A stretch of 64,000 nt of DNA from Liolophura sinensis. Its lineage: Eukaryota; Mollusca; Polyplacophora; Chitonida; Chitonidae. Made by a program: the position numbers and the translations under genes. The notes beneath the pieces were generated by a model. The model had not been told where the DNA came from. It worked only from the letters and a program-made list of their open reading frames with translations, and did no database searches. Positions 34,801-46,800 of this stretch are shown in pieces. Where the stretch lies: positions 20,795,295 to 20,859,294 of the forward strand of contig NC_088298.1 of NCBI RefSeq assembly GCF_032854445.1, written 5' to 3'. Within the stretch, counting starts at the first letter, position 1; every line of letters starts with the position of its first letter.

Positions 34801-37800
34801 CCTACCTGACATTTTCTCAGTGGGCAGTGCCTATTACGAGAAGATGGCGTACAGTATCTGAATTCAGCAGACTTTGTGGTACAAAGATGTCTAACCCAGT
34901 TAATAACTTGACTTCTGTTTTGCTTTTTTTTCAGCTTCTTGATGAGAAGAAGCTTCAGCATGCTGACAACCTGTACAAAGATTTTGAGTCGCCTGAAGCT
35001 GCCAATAAATTGTGAGTATATGCGTTGGTGAGGTTTGTTTCAATTTCCCAAAAGTTCAAAACATTAATACATTCTCGTGATTATTTGTTAAGGAACGTAA
35101 CCAAATGAAGAAATATGAATTCATTACAGATGAACCTGTCCTGTAAACAGAAGACATGAAAAGCTTTTTGTTCAAGGCCTTTAGTTAGCCCTTCTTTTTA
35201 TTTCAGACTGAAGTTAAAACAGTTCAAGAAATTTGAGGACACAACAGAAGCTTTAGCAGGTGAGAAAGTCTGGACGAGCCAGTATTCAGTCCACCAATTG
35301 AATAAAAAACTCTATATCTCATTACATCTTCAACTTTGAAAGTTCCGTGAAGCAACCTGCTCACGTTGCAAGTTATCTCCCTCGTGCGGAAAACTTAAAG
35401 ACCAGCTGCTCGGACTTAAGTAGAAAATTTTCTGGAAGCGGACCTGCAACCTGCGGATGTGGTTTTTCCCCGTGCTGTTCCCAAGTTAATTCCACCATAA
35501 AGCTGGCCACTGTTGTAGAAGTAAAATAGTCTTCAGTGCGGCATAAAACACCAGTGAAATAAATATAAATCAAATGGCAACTTAATCAAAGAGGTCACTC
35601 TGGCTAGTGTTGCTGTGGCTTTAAAGTCTGGAAGCTACATGCTTGAAAAAAAGAAAAAAAAATTGTTCTCCACCTATAAAGCTGACCAATGTCAAGTGAA
35701 ACATTCTTCTTGAGTATGGAGTTAAACAGCAGTTAAATAAATAAAAAAAATACATGTGTTGGGTATTCCCGTGCTGCTGCTTGTATCATGCTCTCAAATT
35801 ATCTCCCTTTAATAATCTCATTTTGAGCACTGTGGTGCTTTAGATACAAATAATTAGAGCTGCATGTCAAAGACAGTTTGAGGAAAATTAAGAATGCTCT
35901 TTAAATTGTTGAAGTTTAATGAGTGACTAGTCCGAGATTTCTATGATGTTGGGTTAGGCAAAATCTTCATTGGCCAAAGATGGCCCCAAACCAGTGCCAG
36001 AGCGTGTTGAATTTAGAAACCTGATGCAGTTACCTGCCCTTGTTATGTATATTGAGATCTGCAGTGCAGGAGATCTTTTTTAGCATTACCAATGAATCTC
36101 GAATCCACACAGCCTTGAAAATGACCAATTGACATGGTAAATCAACACACAAAAAGCTATGTACCATAAGAACGCATTTGAGGGATGATCTTTGTCTCAA
36201 ATACCATGACAAGCTTCCATTGCAAGGGCATCAGCTTTTCAAATGGAGCTCACCCTGACATTGGATTGGAGCCATGTATGGCTGAATAAAAACTTTGACA
36301 AACCTTCATTGACATCAGAGCAATAGCATACTAAAGATTGACTTGAAAATCAGTCTTTTACTTAGAATTAAAATATTCAAATGACATAAATTTGTCATCT
36401 ATGTTGATTGTGATTTTCCCAATAAATGTGTCCAGTAGTTAAGTCCACCTAATGGATGGTTATGTTAAATGTAATTTTTTTAGGAACCAGTTTGTAGTGA
36501 TTTGAAATGTTTTAAATCTGTATGATTACAGCTGCAACGGCATCAGTGGAAGGGAAGATGAGTAAAGCCTTGAAGAAGATGATGAAAAAGTTGGTTGTCA
36601 AGGAAGCGCAAGAAGAATTAGCCGTAGCTGATGCTAAACTAGGAAATGTGATCAAGGTGGGAGAAAAATTCCTCTGTTCAAATAGCAGCCATGATAGTCG
36701 TGGTAAATTTACTTATTTACATATAGATTGCATGAGTTATGTCCCTTTGGAAAGGTTGCCTGACAAGGCACCTATCACCATCACCAAGGTTGCAATGTTC
36801 ACCTTCTCAGTGGTGCAAAACACAGGTGTCGTGATATGACGTTACAATAACAGAGTGACATCCCTTTGTGAGGTGATGTCGTCCCCGTCTGGCTACATTT
36901 TGTAAGTTCAGTTCAGAGCAGAATTCACCAATTAAGTCCCATTTTATGGGTCATTAACTGACAAGGTACCATTCACCTACGCTTAGGTTTCAAAAATTTG
37001 TGATCAGTTTAATCTTGTGTACCAATGACTATTTTTCCCCAATAAGAGACCTGCCTTTTTTTATTGCTGCCTACTGTAATTTTCCCACCTTTTCATTCAT
37101 CTCTGCAGTCAAGATTTTTAAACATTCTGCAAGAACTATGGTGTATAGAGAAATAATTCGTGCAGGATCACAAAGTTTGCTTAATTTGTGAGACAAATTT
37201 CACTGAGAATGTGTTTAGAGGTAAAAAAAAAGTTCAAGATCCACAAAACAAAATCAATCTTGTTTCTCATTAAGGAACCCCCCCCCCCCTCCAAAAAAAC
37301 GTGACGTGTTGGCTCCTGTTTTATATGTACTCTAATTCTTCCATTTATTTGCATATGGAAAAGCAACTTTCGGTGCAATTTATGCACCCTTTTCTTTTGA
37401 TTTGGACCGGCCCGGATAGCACAGTTGGTAGAGCGTCCGCTTCGGGACTGGTAGATCCAGGATCAATCCTTGATCGAGTCACACCTAAGACTTTAAAAGA
37501 GGAAGTTGTAACTTCCTCACTTGGCGTTCAGCATGAAGGGGATAGTGCAACGACTGGTTGACCCATATCAGTATAATGGCTCGGGCGGGGCGGCTTACTT
37601 GCCTTCGGTAAGGCGTCTCAGTGAAGCAGCACTAAATAAAAGAGCGGTGGAAATCCGTCCTGCACCAAGGAGGCACACTACACGTACATGCACCTTAATG
37701 ATTCCTTCGTCGTCATATGACTGAAAAATTGTTGAGTACGACGTTAAACCCCAAGCACTCACTCACTCACTCTTTTGATTTGGAGAGAAAACTATATTGG

Positions 37801-40800
37801 TAGGGTTGGCCAATTTTAGGGCTTCACGAAAAGTCCACACAGAGTAATGCCCTCAGAATATGCTTAAATAAACACCTTGCAAACATGCAAAAACGTTGAA
37901 GAATTACAGTACCCCCTTTCGTTTTTACTCAGGAAAAGTTTCAGGTGTCATGTGTGTCCAATTCTGCCGTCCAGGAGTTGATGCGAGGGATTCGTAGTCA
38001 AGTCGACAGTCTCATCACAGGCTTACCTGAGAAAGAACGAACGGCCATGGCACTCGGTCTTGCTCACAGGTAATGTGCGGAGATTTAGAAATCCTGCGTA
38101 TATGTATGTAGAACGTGAAAATAAGGCAAGGTGTTGTGAGAGAGTGGGGAAGGTCACATTGGCAGTTTACACCCAAGGTTTTGCTCAGGTTGAAGGTCAG
38201 TGTAGGCTCTAGTAGGACTTACGTTCAGGTAATAGGGGTATTGTAAGTTCAAGCTCTTTTGTCATTACCGGTAAAACCATCCTTAACAATACCTGTTGGT
38301 CAGAGAATACTGGTCTTGAAATATTCTCTACAGGGTCTTGATTTTCTAATTCCCCAAAAATAGCACCAGTGTACCTTACATTGTGTTGACGTGTTAAATT
38401 GTTCTTTTATGTTTTTTTTAAGAACTGGTATTGTATTTTCAGTTTGTCACGATATAAGTTGAAGTTCAGCCCGGATAAGGTGGATACAATGATTGTGCAG
38501 GCAATTTGTAAGTATAACGCTAGTATCAAAATGCGATGTGGTATAGAAAGGGAGATAACCCTAAATAACCATAAAGTTTGTCCATGACTAACTGGCCCAT
38601 GTTCTGCCTGATTCTGAGAGTTCTGTAATTTTAGGAAGATTTTGATATTCTACTGGAAAATTGTGAGCTGCCACACACAAAAAATTTTGTCACATTTATT
38701 TGAAAATCCACTCCTGTCGTCGAAAATTTAGGTCATTTTTGGATAACAGCTTTTTTTTTTTTAATAAAATTTGTTGTTGTATCATTATGCTCACAGCAAA
38801 ATTTAAAAGAATGCTGTGGGTCTTTCAGCAACCTGCGGATGGTGGTGGGTTTCCCCCTCTTGGCTCTGCCTGGTTTCTTCCCACCATAATGCTGGCCGCT
38901 GTCGTACAAGTGAAATATTCTTGAGTACACCGTAAAACCCGAGTCAAATAAATAAATAAAAGAATGCCGTCTCGATGATTACTCTATAAAGTAGTGGTCT
39001 GCATGCCCATGAGGACAACTATTCACCAATGAGAGACCGGCATTCTGTGTCATTTACATATAATCTTCTTCTGACAAATATAACTCTCCAATGAGAATTA
39101 AGGATGACGCCCAATTTGCATAAGTCAGTTTATATGCAAGAAGGCAATTTTGGATTGGAGTTGAGATTGGGAAGCCAGCATTTCTGCACAGAGAAATGTC
39201 TTAAGTAATGTGGAATTTGTACGTAAAGTATACTTATTGAGAATCTTAACTGGAGTGTTGTCCTAAATGTTATTTAAATTTTGTATTATTTATGTTTGTA
39301 GAATAAATGAACATGTCTTTACAGAGTAGTAATAAGTGAAAATACATTTTAAATCTTTAGTGAAAAACAAAATATATTGAAATCAATATATATAGATTAT
39401 TAATCAAAACAGAATAATGACATCTCAGTGTAACAGTATAGTCACTAAGAAAGCTAATTTTTTTTCTCCCCTCAGCGCTGTTGGATGACCTGGACAAAGA
39501 GTTGAATAATTATATCATGAGGTGTAGAGAATGGTACGGCTGGCACTTCCCTGAGCTTGGCAAAATTATTACAGACAACATGGCGTACGCCAAAGTGGTG
39601 AAAATGCTCGGTGAGTGAAGACATCAGCTTCTGACAGACACATTCTTCTCTGTGAGTGGCCTTGACCTGGCTGAAAGCTTGTCAACTGTGTTCAATTTAG
39701 ACCGCTTTCTATCTCTGTTCAGTTCAGATCACTTTCTATTGCTGTTCAGTTCAGATCACTTTCTATCTCTGTTCATTTTAGCCCACTTTCTATCTCTTCA
39801 TTTAGACCGCTTTCTCTGTTTAGTTTAGACCACTTTCTATCGCTGTTCATTTTAGACCACTTTCTATCTCTTCATTTTAGATCACTTTCTCTGTTCAGCT
39901 CAGACCACTTTCTATCTCTGCTCATCTCAGACCACTTTCTATCTCTGTTCAGTTCAGACCACTTTCTATCGCTGTTCAGTTCAGACCACTTTCTATCGCC
40001 TGTCATTTCAGACCACTTTCTATCGCTGTTCAGTTTAGACCACTTTCTATCGCAGGTGCCTCCATGGCTTAGTCGGTTAGCGCGCTAGAGCAGCGTAATG
40101 ACCCAGGAGCCTCTCACCAATGCGGTCGCTGTGAGTTCAAGTCCAGATCATGCTGGCTTCCTCTCCGGCCGTAAGTGGGAAGGTCTGTCAGCAACCTGCA
40201 GATGGTCGTGGGTTTCCCCCGGGCTCTGCCCGGTTTCCACCCACCATAATGCTGTCCGCCGTCGTATAAGTGAAATATTCTTGAGTACGGCGTAAAACGC
40301 CAATCAAAAAAAAAAAATCAATCTTTCTATCGCTGTTCAGTTCAGACCACTTTCTATCTCTGTTCAGTTCAGACCACTTTCTATCTCTGTTCAGTTCAGA
40401 CCACTTTCTATCGCTGTTTAGTTCAGACCACTTTCTATCGCTGTTCAGTTCAGACCACTTTCTATCTCTGTTCAGTTCAGACCACTTTCTATCCCAAGCT
40501 TCCACTAAAGTGGATTCCTCTCTGGCCATAATTGGGAAGATCTGCCAGCAACCTGCGCATTAGCATGGGTTTCCCCGGGTTTCCTTCCGCTATAATGATT
40601 GTCGCCGTCGTATTAGTGATATATTCTTGAGTATGGCATAAAACACCAATCAGGTAAATGAGGAATTAAATCAGTTTAGTTTAGACCTCTTTCTATTGCA
40701 GTTTTCCACAAAAGTGGATCAAGGGGTGTTAATTTGCTTCCGTTTGTCTTTCAGTCTGTCACTCTTGATTTCAGATTTTGTCTAGTTTGTGTAATGTCAG

Positions 40801-43800
40801 ATCAAGTTCAAAAACCAGCCAGGTCCATTCAAAAGTTTAGCATATTTAACCATTTTCTGGATTTCAATTGCTTTTTGTGAAAATAACTGTTTTGAATATT
40901 GTGCAATTCTGATAGAATTGTGTGAGCAAATTAATTTTGTGTCACCTCAGATCATGTTTGAAAACAAACATAAAATGCTTGAGTGGAGCACAAGTTTTGT
41001 ACATTTAGTGTGGGATACAAAATCTCTGAAGTTTTTTGCTTGATCTGTTTTGGCAGGAGACCGTACCTTGGCAGCAAAGACCGATTTCTCAGCCATTTTA
41101 CCAGAAGAGATTGAACAGGAAGTGAAGGATGCTGCGGAAATCTCCATGGGAACAGAAATCTCTGAAGAAGACATCATAAATATTCAGTACCTTTGTGAAC
41201 AAGTAATTATGAACACTCACAAATTCAAAATGTTTACTATAGTAATTAATAATATTGATTGTAGAAAGTGAAAAGTCTGGAGGTATTTGTCACTTTTAGA
41301 CAGTTTTTTGTACAGTACACAGTGTGTGCTGCTGATATGATAAGATCTCCATCAAACATTTGGAAAGACACAACATTGCAGAGGCATTTCCAAATATGAA
41401 AGTAGCTAAAAGTACATGATGATTTTCGACAAAATTGTACACAGTTTTCCATTTATATATGACCTCAGTCCAGTTGAAATACTTGTACACTATTTCAGCT
41501 GCAGCTTCATGTCAGGAGATTTGCCCGGCTCTTGACCAGTGAGGTCTCGTGTTTGAATCGAACCATTCTGTTTCGGCTATTGCTTGAAGTCCAGGGATTT
41601 GTTGAGTACCTGTTGTTGAGAAGTCTGTGAGTTACTCCAGGCACTGGAGCCTCCTCCATCCATACTCCCTACTCTCATTAGGGTGGCCTCCGTGACCGAG
41701 GGGGTTAGCACGCCCAGAAGCCTCTCACCAATGCAGTCGCTGTGAGTTCAAGTCCAGCTCATGCTTTCTTCCTCTCCGGCCTGCTTGGGAAGGTCTGCTT
41801 GGGAAGGTCTGCTAGCACTGCTCGGTTTCCTCCCACCATAATTATGGCCACTGTAGTATAAGTGAAATATTCTTAAGTATAGCGTAAAATAACAATCAAA
41901 TAAATTCAAATGAATGCTGTGGTCATGGAAGAGAAAAATTCCTAAGTGAGCGTTAAACACCAATCAGTCAGTCAATCAATCTCACTTATATTTCATCTTT
42001 CAGGTGATAGAAATCTCAGAATACAGAGGCCAGTTATACGATTACCTGAAAAACCGAATGTTAGCCATTGCCCCGAATCTGACAATCCTTGTGGGCGAAC
42101 TGGTGGGGGCGAGGCTGATAGCCCACGCAGGTGAGTGGTGGCTTGTGACGGGAGTGGGGTGGGCTGGTGTAGTCCTGGAAACAGACTAATTTGTCAATAT
42201 GGATACAATGATAAAAACCATTTCTGTGTCCGTCTTCTCTGTGATAAACTACCATGAAATAAAATCCTTCTGTTTTCTTTGGCCAACAAAGTTTGAGTTT
42301 TATATAGTATTTGACCAAAGTTCCAAGAATTGCGAAGTTATTCATTTGTCTGTATTCCTAGAAAGATGTTTTGAAGTTCGTTTAAATGACAAGATGGTAT
42401 GATTATCCTGGTGGAAAATGACTTTCAGCACCAAAAATCATGTTTTATTGCCTTTATTTGGCTGTAAAAACACATTTTTCGTGCAAATGTGTAAAAGGTA
42501 AATGCATTAATGCATTAATGACTAAAGAAAAATAGTGCTGTTGTTGTTGCCTATGATGCATACTTCTGTAGTTCTCACTGATTATTTGTGATGATCTCTA
42601 CACATTCGTCACTACCTCTGAGGCAACAAAACCCACCTCCAGTTACCTCCCCTTTGCTGCACGTCTTTGTTGAAAGAAGGTCATCTCACTTCATATTTTG
42701 CCAGGCTCTCTTCTGAATTTGGCCAAGCACCCTGCGTCCACAGTACAGATTCTCGGCGCGGAGAAAGCTTTATTCCGTGCTCTGAAGACAAAGCATGACA
42801 CCCCTAAGTACGGACTCATCTACCATGCCTCGCTTGTTGGACAGACAAACCCAAAAAACAAGGGAAAGGTAAAGACATTCACAGGCTTTTGCGTGTGCTT
42901 TAGCTCTTCAAAGAATTCATGGGCAGTGAAGGATCAATATAAAATGTAATAAATCACCCGATCCATTTGGTGTACGAGTTCCCTGGTTCAATCCCACTTC
43001 CTACTAGAATTGCTTTTTGTGGCACAGAGGCTGTACAAGTCACACACATTAGTGCGCCTGTACAAAGCTTACTGTAAATCTTGTAGAGAGTGTTTAGCCG
43101 AAAATTTCTAGTTTCAAAGTTTAGCTGATTTGAGTTGCTGAAATAAGATGACCACGGAGAGCGATCAGCCCCCACCTGTGCAGTAATCCCCAGTGGCGAT
43201 CTGGCTGCTGGCCCTCACCACATGGGGTAAAGTCCGCAGGCATGGATTGAGAGTTGTTGAAAAAAAATTTTTTTGACCCATGAAATAACTTGCGGAAAAT
43301 GATCTAAAAGCCCTCAACGATTACTTCCACACAGTCTGATTTGGGGGTGACATGACAAATGAGATATTAGCAACCCTCCCCCCATTAAACTTTATGAAGG
43401 CGTAGGTTGCTAATCCACACTGTATGGAGGTCAGTGAGGCTTAAAGATTTCCCAACCAGTAACACATTTGTTTTTACTTGTGAATTAAAGTGAACGAACC
43501 TGTATATTTCAAAAATGTCCATGCTAAACAGGCTACTTGAGGTATTACTACTCAGGTTGACAGACTCCTGCTACTTTTATCCTCCTGCTTGTTGGAACAG
43601 TTGCAGGGACAGCACTGTTGCTTGTGTTGTTGCTTTTTGTATGTATGAATGTATATAGCTTCTCTTTTCAAACTACATGGTGCTTCATCTTATTTTACAT
43701 ACATATGATATATTGATGTATTTTTTTGATTGGACACTGAAGTACATGTTTCATATATATATTGTTTTCTCTGTGACGGCCTTGGGGAAGAACAGTTTCA

Positions 43801-46800
43801 TTGTCAGTTGAACGACCTACCTTCGATAAAAAAAGATATTGTTATTATAATGTACAATCTTGTGAAGACACTCCTCAGACCAGCACTGACCCCCAGCTGT
43901 GTCCATTTACCAAGAAACACTACCAGACACAAGGAATTGTGGGATACACTTTTAAAAATCCGCGGCTAAATTCTGCGTGATTTACAGTATGTCGTACTGT
44001 GAGTGTCCTCATAAAATAACAGGGAAAGCAATGTTAAGCAAAATGTTAAGGTGGTGTCTTCAAAATTAGTGCATGTATTAAGCTCGGGGGTTGGCACACA
44101 TGTAGAGGACAATAACACGAGGGGGATACCCTGTTGTGGATTCAGTGTGTACATATTAAATACTGTAAATTACTGAATTCCTGACTTAGTGTATTAGAGT
44201 CCATGTTAAACAAAATGTTAGGGATGGTATCTCAGAAAGTATTGTATTTATTAAGTTCGGGTTTGCACAGATGTAGAGCACAATAACATGAGGGGTATAT
44301 TCCATCATTGATATGGTGTGTGTGCATATTAAATACCATGTGTTACCAAATTTGATTTAAAATGAATTAAAATCAAACAAAATATTAGGGGTGGTATCTC
44401 AGAAACTACAAGATGTATTGAGCTGAAGTTTTACATGTGTATAAAGCACAATGGCGCAAGGAGAATGTTCCATCGCTGATGCTCTGTGTGCATATTTATT
44501 ACTGTAAATTACCAAATTCACGATTTCAGTACTTCATGTATTGAGCTGAAGTTTTGCATTCATGTGCCTCCTACAGGTGAGCTGTTTGGTAGCCTTACTG
44601 CCATTTCTAAGTTTTCAGATCGCCTGTTGTGGACTACTTCACTTCTCTCTCCCTTTTCAGATTTCCAGAATGTTGGCTGCGAAGACATCACTGGCGGTAA
44701 GAGTGGATGCACTCGGGGAAGAGACGAACACAGAACTGGGCATTGAGCATCGTGCCAAATTAGAGATGCGTCTGAAATCATTAGAAGATGGGGCAGTAAG
44801 TTGATTTTGGTGGGGCAGCCCTATTTAAGAATATAAAACTTTTTATTTTTTGGCCCTTGTATAGTTTTGTAACAATATATGTTGGGCACATTTGGCCTTC
44901 TGTCTTTTTGGCTTATCTTTTCTGAAATAATAGCTTCTGAGCAGTTTATGTGTAAATGACATTCCACTGTAACCAAAGGATAGAACAAGTAATGTGTAAA
45001 TGACATTCCACTCTAACCAAACGTGGAACAAGTAATGTGTAAATAACATTCCACTCTAACCAAAGGTTAGAACAAGTAATGTGTAAATGACATTCCACTC
45101 TAACCAAACGTGGAACAAGTAATGTGTAAATGACATTCCACTCTAACCAAACGTTAGAACAAGTAATGTGTAAATGACATTCCACTCTAACCAAAGGTTA
45201 GAACAAGTAATGTGTAAATGACATTCCACTCTAACCAAACGTGGAACAAGTAATGTGTAAATGACATTCCACTGTAACCAAAGGTTAGAACAAGTAATGT
45301 GTAAATGACATTCCACTCTAACCAAACATGGAACAAGTAATGTGTAAATGATATTCCACTCTAACCAAACGTTAGAACAAGTAATGTGTAAATGACATTC
45401 CACTCTAACCAAAGGTTAGAACAAGTAATGTGTAAATGACATTCCACTCTAACCAAACATGGAACAAGTAATGTGTAAATGACATTCCACTCTAACCAAA
45501 CATGGAACAAGTAATGTGTAAATGACATTCCACTCTAACCAAACATGGAACAAGTAATGTGTCTGGCCGTACGTGGGAAGGTTAGCCAGCAACCTGCAGA
45601 TGGTCGTGGGTTTCCCATGGGCTCTGCCCAGGTTTTCTCCCACTATAATGCTGTCGTATGAGTGAAATATTCTTGAGTACAGCGTGGAACACCAATCTAA
45701 TAAATAAATGTCTTTCTACACTATTATGCAAGTCCATAATATACTGCATGCTATTCATCCCGTCATTGGCTACAATTCCTACACTTGTGGAATGTCTCGT
45801 AGAGACCAAGTAGTTTTAATGAGGTGTCGTATTGGGCATTCTCATCCGACACACAATCTCATCCTAGATGGGAGTAGTGCTCCCGAGTGTGTTGGATGTA
45901 ATGCTCAATACGGCATAAAACATGCTGGCGATGCAGTCACAAAATATTTGAGGGCCTTTGGCCTATACCATAAAATATAAATTTTAATTGTCAAATATTT
46001 ATACATAAAAATTTATATATATATGTATATAGATTTCGAGATATACTATTTTTAAGATATGCTGGTTTTCAAGTTTTAACTAATTTGGTGGTTTCTTATC
46101 TGATTTTAAATTTTGTTTCATTTTTGACGTTCTTATTACCATATCGAAAACCTGAACCTCCTTGTCTTTTGCCTTGTTCTCGCCACGATATGGCTGAAAT
46201 ACTGCCAGTGTGGTGCCATAATCATTCATTCATCCATTCTACAGTTTTAAATTAAATGTGTGACCAGCGATGAACAACATTTCCATGTTCAATTTCAGTC
46301 CCGCCGAATCAGCGGAACAGGCAAACAGCAGGCCAAATGGGAAAAATACGAAAACAGAAGGTACGATGGGATCGAAAGCTGAAAAGTATTGATTAGTTAC
46401 CTGTAAACTTTGACTAGCTGGAAGTTAGCGTACTCCTTACACTGATCACTGAGTACCCTAAATGACCTAAAACTTCACCCACAAAGTGTATTTTTAGAGG
46501 CAAATAAATGTCACAAAACATTACTTTTGGTGCAGAAACTTACAATTTTCCAATAGAATATCATCCCATGTTCCAAGCAAACCTCCAAAGACCTAGAACA
46601 GTAGAACTCTCAAAATCAGGAAAAATGGAAAAGTTAGTCATGAAAGAAACTTATGGTTATTTTAAGGTAACTCAAAGTTAAAGGTGTTTCCGTAATCCTG
46701 ATGAAGAGTGGAAAGTGGCCAAACATCCATCCAATGAACAATGGTTTTAGGCCTTGAAGTCTGGTCATTCTGTTAGTCGAGGCCTCTGTGGTTGAGTGGT

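Noticed and set aside
35943-36025. C/D snoRNA in NOP58 intron 3 (atgatgt ... ctga)
   Set aside because: Spacing is suitable but the ends do not pair, there is no C'/D' pair and no rRNA match that I recognise.
40188-40529. 113-codon - strand frame with RKWSELN repeats
   Set aside because: Composite of the 27-bp minisatellite and the V-SINE.
41416-41475. Second C/D snoRNA in NOP58 intron 8 (atgatga at about 41418)
   Set aside because: No CTGA box at a suitable distance and no terminal stem.
44946-45560. Long - strand open frames over the 43-bp array
   Set aside because: They are products of a repeat with no stop in that frame; the residues repeat exactly with the DNA unit and no gene features are present.
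44946-45560. CRISPR-like array of direct repeats
   Set aside because: Units are contiguous with no unique spacers, and the sequence is from an intron-bearing animal genome.
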